Assembly: GCA_021014945.1 (NCBI GenBank)
Contig: MU266342.1
Span: forward strand, 124,001-188,000
Direction: 5' to 3'
DNA length: 64,000 bases
Source: Leucogyrophana mollusca
Taxonomy: Eukaryota; Basidiomycota; Agaricomycetes; Boletales
A program made the position numbers and the translations under genes. Shown here in pieces: positions 23,501 to 35,569 of this stretch; position 1 is the first letter of the stretch; each line of letters opens with the position of its first letter. The notes below the pieces were generated by a model. It worked only from the letters and a program-made list of their open reading frames with translations. It had not been told where the DNA came from and did no database searches.

Positions 23501-26500
23501 CCTCGTGAGCACCTCTTGCCCAAGCAGAATTTCCAGCGTCGACAAGGACATCCAGCAGTTCTTCACGTTTGGGATGTTCACGAAGAAGAGGTAAGCATCT
23601 GTAGGGTATGAATTAGTTACCTGAAGCTGAAGATTGAAGCGGAACAACCTCTTGGCATGCTCCGCTATTCGATGAACATCCGGGAAATTATCATGCAACA
23701 TCATTAAAATTATCTGTGCAGGATATGTTCGTCATTCCCGGCCGAGAATTTTACTGTTGAAAACCTGACTCACTCTGAAAGACATCTTTGATATCATGCT
23801 ACCGGAGAGTCCCTGCGCTTCCAATTGCACAGCTTGTCGGTATCGATTATGAGTAAAACTGCACATATCGCGTGCACGTTGGACGAGCCATCCTTCCGCG
23901 ATAGCAGCTTCCAGGCCGCGCATGGAGTGGCGGGAAGCACTGAGGCTACGATTCTTGAGCATCGACACGGCCTTGGAGAGATTCCATAAATTATCATTCT
24001 CGTCATCGCTGCTACTACCGCTTGAATCCTCCCAGTCTATCAGGAGTGCAACCTCCGTAACCTTGAATCTGCGATCAAGCCACACGATCAGCAAATGGTT
24101 TGCGTTCCGCAGAAGCCAGTGCATACGTTGCCCCGAAGAAAGACGCCCAGATCAAGTATTTCTTCGCGTCGTCCGATAATTCTCTGAACTGAGAGATTAA
24201 AAAGGACTGATCTGTCGGATCCATGATGGTATTCTGGCTACCAAAGCCAGATTCTATAGCCGCCATGTCGTACCTAATATGATAGTCATGAATAGCCTTC
24301 GTGAAGTGGTCCCTGTGATACGCACCGCCAAATATTACGACTCCAGTCGAAGGTAATCTGGGTGCCCATTGAGAATCGCGGGAAAGGGCCGGTACAAGAC
24401 CACTCACGTAATTCTGTCGCTGAAAGGTCATTAACATGCTGCGAGCTAAAAACGCATTCCCAGAAGATGCGGTGTAGATAAATCGAGATAACATTGTGCA
24501 CTCGTCCTTCGGCCGGCGCATTGTTTTCGAGACAAGAGAGGCTATGGCCGAGTGGTTTAATTGCTCCACATTGATCCAAGTTGCACGAGACCTGTTGGAA
24601 CACATGGATCTCACCCTATCCATGAATTCACTGCAGTGCTGTCAGACTGGGATCATCTGCGCCTCAAGGAAATAGATGCACCTATCGTCGGAGCGCATTG
24701 TTGCGAAAATGAGCTACGTTTGTGTGAGTAAACGCATATAAGTCAGATGGTGGTATGCTTCCATACCATGCGACTCCGCGAGTTGATCAAGGCCTCCACG
24801 AGGTCCAAAGAACTTCAACGGTACAACTCGCTTCTCAGTATTGGATCTCAAAGGTAGAACAGCTCATGACTCACGAATCATCAGCCTCATGCAGATCATC
24901 AATGAAGAGCGCGACCAGCCGGATCTCCGCGAGGACCGAGAACACATTCTCGACCAGAGACTGGAAACGTGCTCGAAGTTCTACCGTGGCTAGCCTGTCC
25001 TTTGGAACGTCGATCTTAATGCCGAAAAGCTCAAGGATATCCCGAAGTTCCGGCGAGCCTTCGAAGAGCAGCGGTAGATTGTCCAGCTGTGGCCCTAAAC
25101 GCTCTTTCAAAGCCTTCACCAGCCGGTGGAGGTCCGTGTGGAAAACCATCAGCTGCCGGAGGACTGACGATAGACAACCCAGCTGAGGTTACACAAGAAA
25201 CAAGTCAGAACCACGCCAACAACACAAGTCTGACCTACGTACTAGAGCAGAAAATGGAGCAGATGAAGACCTTTCGAACTTGGCTTGTCCCCAGATACCG
25301 TGCGCTAGGAACCATCATGAGAGACTCCCCCACCAATGTGTATGTGCTCGGTGACAGGGACTTACACCGCCATTTGGCTTGATTTGACACCACTAGTGAA
25401 CTTTTCCCAACGCTGCCATAGCACAATAATTAACACATACCGTCGTGCATTTCTGACAAGAGCTTACCCCGGAGGTCCAGTTATCATGATTGCGTGAGCG
25501 CGCACCAGATTTGTCTTGTTCTTCAGCGCGACCCTCCTCAGCCCATCACTCGGCGCACCGGAAGGCGACACGCTCATAGGCGAGCCTAGCTCTGGCACCG
25601 ATGACAGCCTCAACGTTGGCAATTTAGGGCTACCATCATTGCTAGGCGGACCACCCTGGGTGGACACGCTCTGGGACGACGCTGAATCGCTCTGCGCGCC
25701 TTCATCTCCGCCGGCATCGCCCGTGCCTTGACTTCCTGACGAGGATAGAGGCAAGATACCTTTTCTCGCGGAAAGGTGGCGTGAAAAGTTGGTGGTTGTA
25801 TGTCTAATGACGTTCCGGATAGTTTCTAACTCTTTATCTCGGCCAAACTATAAAAAACCAGAGTAAGAAAATGCTGCATAATGGCCGTTACAGCGGAACT
25901 TTACCAAAGCAATAGGTATGGTGAACGTCTAGGTAGAGGTGATAAGTAGGGAGTATAGCTAATAGAGTCGGGTGTACTTACAGAGTACCGATCGTGAGCT
26001 GCGATTTCGAAGGATGGGATAAGCTCAAGAAAACATAAGACCGCGTTCACCCGATATCGTTTCAAGGGATCGTACCTCTGGAGGCTGCTCCGAAACGGAA
26101 GACACAGTGGCCAACAGCCGTCTTTGACACTCCAAAAGGTCTGCCTTAAGACCATACGCGCTTTGATATCTGGCATCCGGATTCTTCGCAAGGAGCTAGC
26201 TACCAGGGTCAGCGTTCATGAGGTCTCATATGAAACTAACATCCACCTTGTCGATGATTCCGCCTAGTACTTCCGGCACGTCACGGCGAATTTCGTGGAC
26301 AGGCATAGGTCGCTTCTGAACGATGGCGTGCAAAAGTTCCAACGGTCTGCCCTCGAAAGGAAGCATACCCTATGCTTGTTTAATTTACCAAGATCAGCCC
26401 TGTACACTTGGTTTAACGTACCTGGCCAACCAGCAAAGTCCAAAGCATCATCCCAAGGGAGTAAAGATCAGTCCGGTGGTCTTGTTTAACGATTTCAATG

Positions 26501-27540
26501 CCACCTGTTTGTTCGGGAGCGAGGTAGCATAGCGCTTCTTTTACCTTGGTCTGCTCCGTCTCGTCCATAGCACGAATGACTAGTGTCGACGGACCCCCAG
26601 TTTCTTCAAGAGAAACGGCTCGGTTTCCGAAATGTACAAACCGAACTACGCCATAGTGTGCATTAAGGTGGAAAGCATTTGCGCGTACTAACGAATGCTG
26701 TCAGACCGTTGTATGGTGGACACCACCTCAGCCCCTAAGTTACCTTCTCTGTGTATGAAACCCAGTCTACGGTTGCGAACATGGTCAGTATCGAGAAACG
26801 TGCGAGAACGGGGCTCGCACTTGTGGATCATCTCCAGACAATGAGTTGCTTGAATGGCGAATCTGCAGCGACGTTAGTCAAGGCTCCAACCATCGTCAAG
26901 CACATTCGTACTCCAGAAAAGTTGCAAGATCCATCACGTCGAAGCACTCCATTTGGAGGCTATCAAGTTCTTCCTCCATCATATACATGTCATCAAATGA
27001 CGGCGGCGGAGTAGGGCGTGTGATGTCCGCTAGAAGGAAGTCGTTCACCTTTGACGGGGGGAAATACCGCCCCAAGAGATTGAGACCAGGGTGTACCAGA
27101 AGCAGGACGACACAATCTCCGTTGGCGCGGGAAACCGTGAAGAAGTCAATCATGCGCAAGGTGGTGCTCAAAGCTTCAGACGACTCGAGCACCTTGCCAA
27201 GACTACAAGCAAGGAGGAGACGTTACCACCGGTCCTGGGACGATGACGAAGAGCCGGACATACATGAGAGCCTCCCTCTCCAATAAGACAGAGGCATTCG
27301 AGTGAGCGGAAGCTATCTTGGCAAGCACTTTGGCCCCATCCTTATGGCTACTCCCTTCCGCGAGGAGGGTCATGCTCCCGGTATCTTCCCATGGTGCCGC
27401 CTAGTTTGCAGAGATTGACAGTTGGGTTAGCGTGTTAAAGTCGACAGGTCGAGGCCAACCTTTTGGAATGTGTAACCAGGAACTGATAAGAGACCGTCCT
27501 TAAAGCTTTGTGTTGACGGAACGTTATTTCTCCGCCGCAT
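17517..27540 (-). CDS. hybrid histidine kinase, group X type: kinase-like, AAA ATPase, GAF, HisKA, HATPase, receiver
   Basis: Relatives are Candida Chk1 and fission yeast Mak2/Mak3, phosphorelay sensors of oxidative or nutritional stress. The ATG is at 27538-27540 ([16 protein letters not shown]); over twenty short introns follow. A protein-kinase-like domain spans about 27.5-26.2 kb ([44 protein letters not shown]). The AAA domain (about 25.8-23.7 kb) has Walker A GPPGVGKSSLV, split by an intron, and Walker [13 protein letters not shown] long helical middle follows to about 21 kb ([20 protein letters not shown]). The GAF-like region is near 20.1-19.9 kb ([20 protein letters not shown]). HisKA has [20 protein letters not shown] near 19.7 kb. 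HATPase has [20 protein letters not shown]. The receiver has [14 protein letters not shown], the phosphoacceptor Asp in FDHHMPVCDG near 17805 and SKPLKRSR at the stop. Regions between catalytic blocks are less securely modelled. Confidence 0.88.
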
Positions 27541-27871
27541 GTGCGACGGAGATGCTTCGAGGGAGTTCTCCAGCGTTACTTGTGATGCAAGTAAAAGTAA
27601 GATAATCTGCGCAAGGCCACAAACAGCAAAAGCTCAGGCAAGATTGATTTCGATCCAAAGAAACGCAGAACTTGGGCCCAGCAGCCCCACCAGGACCAGC
27701 CTAGACTTGCCACTATGACGTACAGGGTATTTCACTCGGGCGTGAGACTCATTCGACATTTTACGACAATAAGATTACAATGCTTCAAGACAGAAAGAGT
27801 GTAGTAGCATTCAAGGACAGTACGAGTACGGAGAAACCAGAGAGAGAAAGCATCAAGAAGTCACTGGGAGA
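27541..27871. other. short intergenic stretch between histidine kinase start and SUB2 stop
   Basis: Both flanking genes read leftward. The 331 bp must include the SUB2 3' UTR and the kinase promoter. The open frame continues upstream of the kinase ATG for about 27 codons without another ATG. Confidence 0.45.
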
Positions 27872-29926
27872 TCACTCGTCAGCGGGAAGATCATCCAAAG
27901 ACGGGGGCAACTTACTGTAACTAGCAGGGTCAATGTGGTCCGGCAATTCTGGCACGGCGACCTCAAACCGTGCCTGGATCGCGGCCATCACTTGCTGATC
28001 GCTCTCCGACGACTGGAACGTGATCGCGAGACCTTTCGTTCCAAACCGACCTGCGCGACTGCAGACACGATGAGTTCAGAAAGTGGGGCAGGGGGTAGGT
28101 GATACGTACCCAACACGATGGAGGTAGCTGTCCGCGTCCGGCGGGCAGTCGTAGTTCACGACAATATTGACTCGCTCCACATCAATACCTCGACCGAAGA
28201 TGTCAGTAGCAACGAGAATACGCTTCTCAAACGCTTTGAAGGCTGTATAACGATTGATACTAGTGGCTCATCAGGATCGCGCGTCCGCCCACAGATACTT
28301 CAGACATACCGCTCCTCTTGTTGCAGACCAGAGTGAATACTGATACTCGGGAAGTTGCATGAAACCAAGAGCTTGTCAAGCTCAATGGCACGTGCGACTG
28401 ATTTCACGAAAATGACAACCTACAATAGAATATTAACGGTTTGTCGTCAGTAAATTCACCGTGCATACCTGGTTGAACTCGAGTGTGTCCAAGAGCTCGT
28501 TCAATTTCCTATTCTTCCCATTTTCATCGAGCTTGACATAATGCTGTTGCAGACCGTGCAGAGTGAGCTTGGTCTCGTCATCTACGAAAATTTCGAGGGG
28601 CTAAACGATGCAAGTTAGCCAGTAGTTTCGAAAGGCTACTAAAACGACCTTACGTTTGCCATGAACTTTTTGCATGTGACACGAATCTCCTTCGCGAGCG
28701 TGGCGCTGAACATCATGACTTGCTTGTGGTGAGGGGTCGCCCGGAAGATTTCTTGAACATCGCGGCGCATGTCTAGTGGACGGATGGCGTGATTAGATGG
28801 TGTCGGAATTGGACGGCGACATTTAAAAAAAGAACTCAAAAACCGAAGCGGAGAGGCTAAGAAGAGCAGAGGTACAGAGAAGAAGCGACAAATGCCGAGT
28901 CGACTTTGGTGCTTGTGTTCTCCGCCATGCCGGCGCGATTCTTCGTTGGTAGCTAGTGCTCTCTCCGCGTCCACCAGTTCAACAATCTCGACATAGCCCC
29001 GACGGTAAACCCATAACCCAATCTGCAGACCGAGTTCGAGCTCGCACGATGCGCCTGCGCTTGTGGCGAAGCGAGGGACGTGGAGAAGGTGATCATGTCA
29101 CCTCCATGGAGGATGCGGCGAATATAAAGGATGGATGCGGAGGCCGAAATCGCATATGACTAACCAAGCTGTTCCAGCATTTTGTCGCACTCGTCCAACA
29201 CGAAGTGCTTCACGTTTTTTGCCGTCAAGACTTTATCCCTTGTAAGAGCGTTCAATCGTCCAGGCGTAGCGACTACGATGTGAGGGCATTTGTTCTTGTC
29301 GCGCAGAATTTCCGCATCCTTTTGTACTGGTGTGCCACCGTAGAAATAGCTGACGCGCACGTCCGGCATATACTTGGCGAACCGGGTGTACTCATTCTTG
29401 ATCTGGTAGGCAAGTTCGCGAGTGTGGCAGAGGACGAGAACAGAGACTTCTCCGTTGGTGGGCTCCAATTGTTGGAGCGTGGCCAACACGAACACCGCAG
29501 TCTTCCCGTGACCAGACTTGGCTTGACACAGGACGTCCATACCAAGAACTGCTTGGGGAATACATTCTTGTTGGACTGGAAGGAGGTATATCAGAGAACG
29601 TTCCGTGTAATCATCGGCTGTACACACCTTCAGAAGGGTGTTCGAAACCAAGGTCACTGATAGCCCGCAGAAGCTCGGGTTTTAACAAGAAGTCCCTGGG
29701 AGAAAATAGAAAAACGTTGAGATAAATACATTTTCGGGTGATTAAATGCATCAACTGACCTGAATCCAGTAGAGTGTATACCAGAGAAGTTTTTCTTGTC
29801 CTTGTCGCCCTCACCGTCCACTGCCGCCGATGCAGCCGCGCCGTTTGTTGACGCTGCTGCGCCGCTGGGAACTACGTCGTGTTCATCCTCGTAGTCGATA
29901 AGATCCTCGTTGTCGTGGGAGCTCAT
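27872..29926 (-). CDS. SUB2: DEAD-box (DECD) RNA helicase Sub2/UAP56, splicing and mRNA export
   Basis: Sub2 is the TREX-complex ATPase that acts in spliceosome assembly and mRNA export in the nucleus. The start [17 protein letters not shown] at 29926 and the end SLDDLPADE at 27872 are typical. Visible motifs are [20 protein letters not shown] (Q region), [19 protein letters not shown], Walker [36 protein letters not shown], the DECD box [12 protein letters not shown], and SAT in [12 protein letters not shown]. Beyond these are [37 protein letters not shown] and [13 protein letters not shown]. Exons are joined by GT-AG introns mostly of 50-70 nt, but the intron after DKMLEQL is 392 nt (28773-29164). 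All catalytic residues are intact. Confidence 0.95.
28773..29164 (-). other. unusually long (392-nt) intron inside SUB2
   Basis: The donor GTTAGT follows the codons for DKMLEQL and the acceptor CACTAG precedes GACATGCGCCGC, so that G+AC restores the Asp of [10 protein letters not shown]. The span is about seven times longer than other introns in the window. It has in-frame stops, a pyrimidine-rich 3' part and a short inverted repeat (GGTGACATGATCACC on the sense strand). I looked for snoRNA C/D boxes and saw none that convince. Confidence 0.8.
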
Positions 29927-30573
29927 TGTCGATTACTTTTAACTGGGTGACGCACACAGAAAGAAAATGAGAAAAGCGGAAGAGAGGGTCGAGGTCAAAG
30001 AGCAAACAAACTGTGGCGCCAAAAGTGGCTATGCAAAGAAATGTTCGATTGCTTACAAATTGAACAAACGATATTTTCCACGAGCGCACGGACCTTGTTA
30101 ATGGTAGACGATGACTGCCTTGGGCTTGAGCATGCTGCAGCAGCAAAGCGTTGGCTCCCTTTTCATTACCCGCTATACATACAGCTGACGGCCTTTTGAG
30201 CTGCTAGTGATATCAAGACCAGAAATAAGTAAATGCGTTTTATTCGCGCTAAGCAACATTACGTAGAGCAGCTTGTCGTTATTTCGAAAATTTAATGACA
30301 AGGAGCAGTGCACTCGTCCGACGCATTTGAACAGGCCTTTTTGCAGTCCAAAAGACTCTGGATTAGACGCAGAACCGTTCTCGGTCCTCAATTTTAACCG
30401 CCTCGCCTATCGGTATTAAAGCGTGGCCCACGATTCCCCTGCGGAGAGGAGGAACAGCGTGTGCAACGGTGGGATTCCGTATACCCCGCAAGATTTCGCA
30501 GGATTGTCTCCCAGACGCGTCAAGGTGTTGCCAGGCAGTGGCTTGTCTATAAGGAGTGGAGGGCTGCGGGAAG
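29927..30573. other. divergent promoter region of SUB2 and the dicarboxylate carrier
   Basis: This is a 647-bp space between divergent ATGs. The part next to SUB2 is pyrimidine/purine biased, as for 5' UTRs. No additional gene is supported. Confidence 0.5.
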
Positions 30574-32116
30574 ATGGGTCAGAAAGTCCAGAAAATGCCC
30601 AGCTATCCATTCTGGTGAGTTCAACTTCGAAGGTTTGCAATATAAAAAGCTCTAACCATCTATATAACTCATATAGGCTCGGAGGTACGTGAATGAGTCG
30701 GTTTGTGCCGAGCAGTCACAAAGGTGCTCACATTATGGCTTTGGGACGACCCAGGTGTCGCAGCCTCCAGTAGGTCATCCCCGAGAACCTCACAGGTTGT
30801 GTTTCACTGACAATTTCTACAGTGGCGGCGTGTTTTACGCACCCCCTAGATCTTACCAAAGTGTGAGTTGCGTGTTTTCTTTGTCCTGTTGATGCAGCTG
30901 GCGAACCCGATCCAGCCGCATGCAGACCCTAGGTCCCTCAGCCAAGCGGCCTTCCATGCTCGCCATCATGCGCACGTCTGTAGCCGAATCTGGCATCCGC
31001 AGTCTATACACGGGTTTGACTGCCTCACTTTTACGCCAAATGACATATTCCCTCGTACGTCTCGGGACATACGAGGAAATGAAGCGCCGCATGTCAGAGA
31101 ACGGACGACCTTCTTCAGGCAGACTTCTTCTGGCAGCTAGTGCTGCTGGTGGACTAGGCGGGATTACCGGAAACCCTGCAGGCTCGTTTCTCGAAATTGT
31201 GGCTCGTTCGTGAAACTGAGCACCAGCCGCTGTTTTAGATATCTTACTGGTGCGGATGACTAGTGACTCGGTACGGCCCCCAGAAAAGCGGTACGGATAT
31301 CGCAATGCAATCACAGGGCTTATCAGCCTTGTCAGAGAAGAGGGCGTCAAGGGCCTCGGACGAGGCCTCGGCACGAACGCTGTGAGTGAAATGCTTGTCC
31401 ATTCTAGCCATTTCGCTAACTACATGACACATCGATCAGACTAGAGCGGTTTTGATGAATGTAAGGGCAATTTTTGCGATCTCCGTTCAGCTATCCTTCA
31501 CGAATCACCCTGCAGACGTCTCAGGTGGGATCGTAAGTACGACTTGCCCGACTTTTGACTTACACGAGATGCCTAACCGATATCTTCATCGCAGATATGA
31601 CTTCTTCAAGACGACATTGCTTCGTTACCCGATCCCTGTCATTGATTATCAATTCCGTGACAACTTCGTCCTGCACGTCGTCGCCAGTTTAGCTGCAGGA
31701 ACTTGTGGGACAAGTCAGTATTCCCCTGCATGTTATAATTAGTGCTTGGGTTAACGTCATTTCAGCTGTCTGCTCCCCTGCAGATGTCATAAGAACGAGA
31801 ATCATGGGTTCCGTGCGCACCTTTCATTTGTCTGCGTGGTTATTGCCTAATTCGAGACCCTTCTATAATTACAGTCTGGTAAAGCCAGCCCGATAGAAGT
31901 CCTCGTACGCTCCCTGCGTGAAGAAGGCCCCATGTTCATGTTCAAGGGCTGGACACCTGCTTTCATGCGTCTTGGACCCAACACTGTCCTTATGTTCGTG
32001 TTCTTCGAGGTAAGCAACTCGCCTCATCCTCTCGACAAACAATACTAAAATCCCTCTAGCAACTAAAACGGGGATGGTCTTACCTCGACTCCGCGCAAAC
32101 ACCGTCATCTACATAG
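30574..32116 (+). CDS. DIC1: mitochondrial carrier family protein, probable dicarboxylate carrier
   Basis: SLC25-type inner-membrane exchanger; the best family match by motif is the malate/succinate-phosphate carrier Dic1. The ATG at 30574 gives MGQKVQKMPSYPFW. Exon 2 (30677-30684, 8 nt) and exon 3 (30755-30769, 15 nt) then give LGGVAASMAA, and exon 4 (30833-30862) completes the first signature THPLDLTKV. Repeat 1 continues RMQTLGPSAKRPSML. Repeat 2 has GNPADILLVRMTSDS and RNAITGLISLVREEG. Repeat 3 has CSPADVIRTRIMG and REEGPMFMFKGWTPAFMRL. The end is WSYLDSAQTPSST, stop 32114-32116. The intron at 31182-31238 appears to use a GC donor, because only that join keeps ADILLVRM in frame. Substrate assignment is by similarity of repeats 2 and 3 to fungal dicarboxylate carriers. 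Confidence 0.88.
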
Positions 32117-32276
32117 AACGATACCTTGGATACCTTGTTCTCGTATAAACGTAACGCCAGAATCATTCGGATCGCCTCTTATCATTGCTATTGCTATCGT
32201 TGGGTGGTGTATCAACAGTATTTAGCTGGACTCCTACTTACCCGCCACACGCTCGTTACATGTACAGTGATCCCTG

Positions 32277-34404
32277 TTAGCCCTGATTATATACAATGAT
32301 CTTATCCAAGTCCCCTGCATAAGCTACCAAAATGGCCATGTCACCTTCAAACACGCCTCAGGTAATCGGAAACACTCACTCGTCTGATTGACTGCAAACG
32401 TGATGGAGTTTGCACCTGGTCTCAAGTTAAGCTTCACAGGTACACTGAGGATAACCAAGCCACCGCCGGTGTTGGGCTGGTCAACAAGCACTGTTGGGCC
32501 ACCGTTTACACTGACAGAAAACGTTTCAACCGACACGTTGAAAAGGTTGGACTGGTCCCTACACACCTGACAGTTGTGTTCCTCCAAGTACTGTCACCAT
32601 TGGCGAAATACAGAGAGACCCACTGGCCCCGGCCGTTACCCTGAACGTTGTTGAGGGTAACTGTCCCACCCTCACCTGAAAGCCAGAGGAAAGGTCAGTA
32701 TCTCCGTCAAACAAGTCTCAGATACCTGCGGGTACTGACCGAGCCAACCCACGGCTTCGCCCCCTGAGTATGCAGTATTATTTAGAATCTCGGCCCCACC
32801 ACTGAGCACACCATCTTCGGCCTGGTACGTGGTCCCAGTCGCTACGGTGTACGTGCCTGGGAACATCATTGTCAGTCTCAAACGGGGACTGATGGGTATT
32901 CATCTAACCAGCCGCCAGATCCATGCTCCATACATCAGCCCAAACAAGTTGTGGCGCGCCCGTTGACCAATCGAGGGGTAGCCAAATATACGTGCTGCTC
33001 CCAAGGACGTCGGACCTCCAACGATCGCCCATGTAGATCGCATTTGCGCCAAGAGGAAGATCATAAGCATTCTGAGAAAAATATGTGTTGGTTGCTTCCG
33101 GTGCTATATCATTCTGAGTTGACCAGTTGCTGTAAAGTGACTGACAACAAATGAGACACGGAAAATATGGGAGCGACACTCGGGCTGACAGTTGTGGAGA
33201 ACCATTTGTTAGGGTTGGGTGCCCAGCCAGAAGTGTGGGACGCAATCAAGTAATAAACCTGCGAAGGAGACAGGATGTTCATCCTCAATAACCACTAGCC
33301 CCTGAAAAAGATTGAATTTACCGAGTCCTTCTTGACGATTCCTGGTGCCTCCAGATTAATGTCTAGGGATACTAAATCAGAGCCTGCATTTTCATGTCAA
33401 ACGGCCAGCCCACTGGAGATCTCGCTGGCCATTGCGGTCACATTGTAGTAATTCGAATCCAGCACCGAGATCTTGAAGTCAACGTTGTTGTCCGATGCAT
33501 ACAGAAGATATGCCGTCTGGTTTTCTGAAGCGCACCAGTCACACAAAGGTCGATTCCCCAGTGAGTGCATACGCACCGTCGTCTACAATGTGTTATTAAG
33601 CACGATTTATCAAAAACGAGGATGTCTCTGAGTCGTACCGTCTTGGTAGATGCTCATGTCTCTTGAGTCAGCGCCGAGTGGCTTCCAACTCGCCTTGTAA
33701 GCATAAGGTCCGCAGGGTGTTTCCGCCGTAGCAACTCCGACCATAGCGGCACTGTAGCTGTTGACGGCAGAATTGTCCAGCCTAGTCCCGTATCCAGAGC
33801 TTCTGAAACATACTCAGAGTTATCCGAATGGAACCACATCACATATTCCGCGTTCTGCTTGAATGTGATGGTGTCAACGATAAGCAAATTAGCAGCCCGA
33901 ACGAACCTTCTTGTTATATAACACTGTTCGCGGTGAGAAAATGAGCAATCAAGCTCAAGATGGGGCAGGATATCACACCTTTCGGACGTTCGACAATATC
34001 AGCGGTAGATATCATTGTACCGTTGATGGGTGTGAGAGCATCATTCTGACGCTCCCATGTCAATAGATCGGTGGACTACATTACGAGTGAGCGATGGCCG
34101 CAAACTCTTGCCAGTAGATCATACCTTGTAGCATGTGACAGCCGAGAACAGATAACTGTTGTCTGCTTTGTCTTCTCCAAACCAATAGAACTCCTTGCCA
34201 ACCTGCATAAGACATGTGTATACCGGATGAGTCTAGGGCCCTAGAAACAATATATCCCTGACTTACCGTGAGGATGCCTGCACCATGGGCTTGAATGACG
34301 GTCCCACTGGTGTCCGTCCATGACGCTCCGGGGACAATAACATTGTCAGCATGTGCTAACAGAGAAAAGGCTATAGCGAGAGCGACGAGTGACGCGAAAG
34401 CCAT
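32277..34404 (-). CDS. GH43 exo-beta-1,3-galactanase with C-terminal CBM35, secreted
   Basis: The closest family I recognise is the Phanerochaete chrysosporium Pc1,3Gal43A enzyme (GH43 subfamily 24), which releases galactose from beta-1,3-galactan backbones of arabinogalactan. The signal peptide is MAFASLVALAIAFSLLAHA at the ATG at 34404. The beta-propeller follows: VIVPGASWTDTSGTVIQAHG, YWFGEDKADNSYLFSAVTCY, MISTADIVERPKVLYN, EYVMWFHSDNSEYG, CGPYAYKASWKPLGADSRDM and SQNAYDLPLGANAIYMGDRW. The CBM35 starts near TYQAEDGVLSGGAEILNN and ends DLDKIIVYNQG at 32277. Members of this subfamily are known to lack the usual catalytic aspartate base of other GH43 enzymes. Roughly eight or more exons with short introns are needed. 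It is convergent with the mitochondrial carrier (160 bp). Confidence 0.88.
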
Positions 34405-34804
34405 GATGAGCCTTCTGGGATGGATGTCGAACTGTAACCTGTAAGCGTTATGTAGCTGGCAGGCATCGTCTCTCGGGGTTCCGATGACCCAACGAGTGAA
34501 GAAGGTGATGACCATTCAATCACGAGATGACGCGAGGGAAAAGAAACAGGTACGTCCGAGGAATCATTTGCACAAGGAATGGCTGGTCGTTATAGTTACT
34601 TCGAAATTTCACCGTATTCGCGTTGACGCGGGCGTAGGTCAGCATGGCTCCTCAAGAATGGGCCACTAACGTGCAATGCTATCTTTTCAAGCGCTCCGCT
34701 CTTGCAGTAGGTGCTCTGGTTTGATGGAGCATACCTGAGTAGAGATTCGTCGCGACAAACAAACTCCCCAGTTCGTCACGCGGGGTATCACAGAATCGTT
34801 CAAG

Positions 34805-34820
34805 TGTATGGGCGGCCCGG
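34805..34820 (+). repeat. 16-bp direct repeat, copy 1
   Basis: TGTATGGGCGGCCCGG is repeated exactly at 35322-35337, preceded in both places by CAA plus one variable base. The copies are 517 bp apart in a non-coding region. Confidence 0.6.
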
Positions 34821-35321
34821 CCACGGTTTCTTTGGTGCGTACTATTCTGAGTCCGTCCCCTCGAAACAGCGGCGTGCCCTCACTGTGCGACCAGATTTCG
34901 GACACGCGAACACATTCTATTCGAGAGATAACAACGCCCGGGGAATTCCTTGGCGAGTCTGATGCCTTCACGAAAACCAGGGAGAAACGTACCAAACGTG
35001 AACATCCGCTATTTGAAGATGAATGAGAACCCGGAGAAGACGTTATCCCATGGGGAGAAGGGGGACAGGAGGGATATACATTCGAGGAGGAAGAGAACGA
35101 TGAGGGAGACGGAGACGGCTAACGGCAAGAACATCATTGGGGCGTCGCTGCGGGCCACGCCCCGTCACACTTGACACACCTTCCCGCATAGTACCGACTC
35201 ACCCGCCGCGAAAGCGCCTTTACGACAGGTCTTTCGACGAGAAGGCCAGCTGTGCTCGCGTTTCTGTCATCTACTTAGGAAACCGCGTCTTAGCTCTATC
35301 TTTGAGTCAAATCAAATCAAA

Positions 35322-35337
35322 TGTATGGGCGGCCCGG
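35322..35337 (+). repeat. 16-bp direct repeat, copy 2
   Basis: Second exact copy of TGTATGGGCGGCCCGG; the flanks diverge after the repeat. It may be a shared promoter element or the remnant of a dispersed sequence. Confidence 0.6.
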
Positions 35338-35569
35338 TCGTCGCCGCTTTCCTGTCCTTCAGTAACGGCTGTTTTCGGCCAGCAGGAAATTACCGGCTTG
35401 CCGACCGCCGATGCCGGAGGGGAATGCCGACGAAGAGATTCGGTAATGAGAGGGAAGAACATTCAAGTCGCGCTGTCTCACTGGTTGCTGTCTCAACTCG
35501 AGGGCTTGGGTCCAGGTAGCACTGGTTATAGCAATAATCGGATCTGCTTCCTGGCGTGTATTTTACGCG

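Larger units (their letters stand above)
34405..35569. other. 1.2-kb divergent intergenic region (GH43 / ROK1)
   Basis: Several open frames on both strands (for example 34687-34995 minus) overlap one another, have no supported introns and match no family I know. A 16-bp direct repeat occurs at 34805 and 35322. Carbohydrate-regulated promoter sites for GH43 may lie here, but none is identified. Confidence 0.45.

Noticed and set aside
34687..34995. Minus-strand ORF of 102 codons
   Set aside because: Overlaps an equally long plus-strand frame, has no splice support and no recognisable motif.
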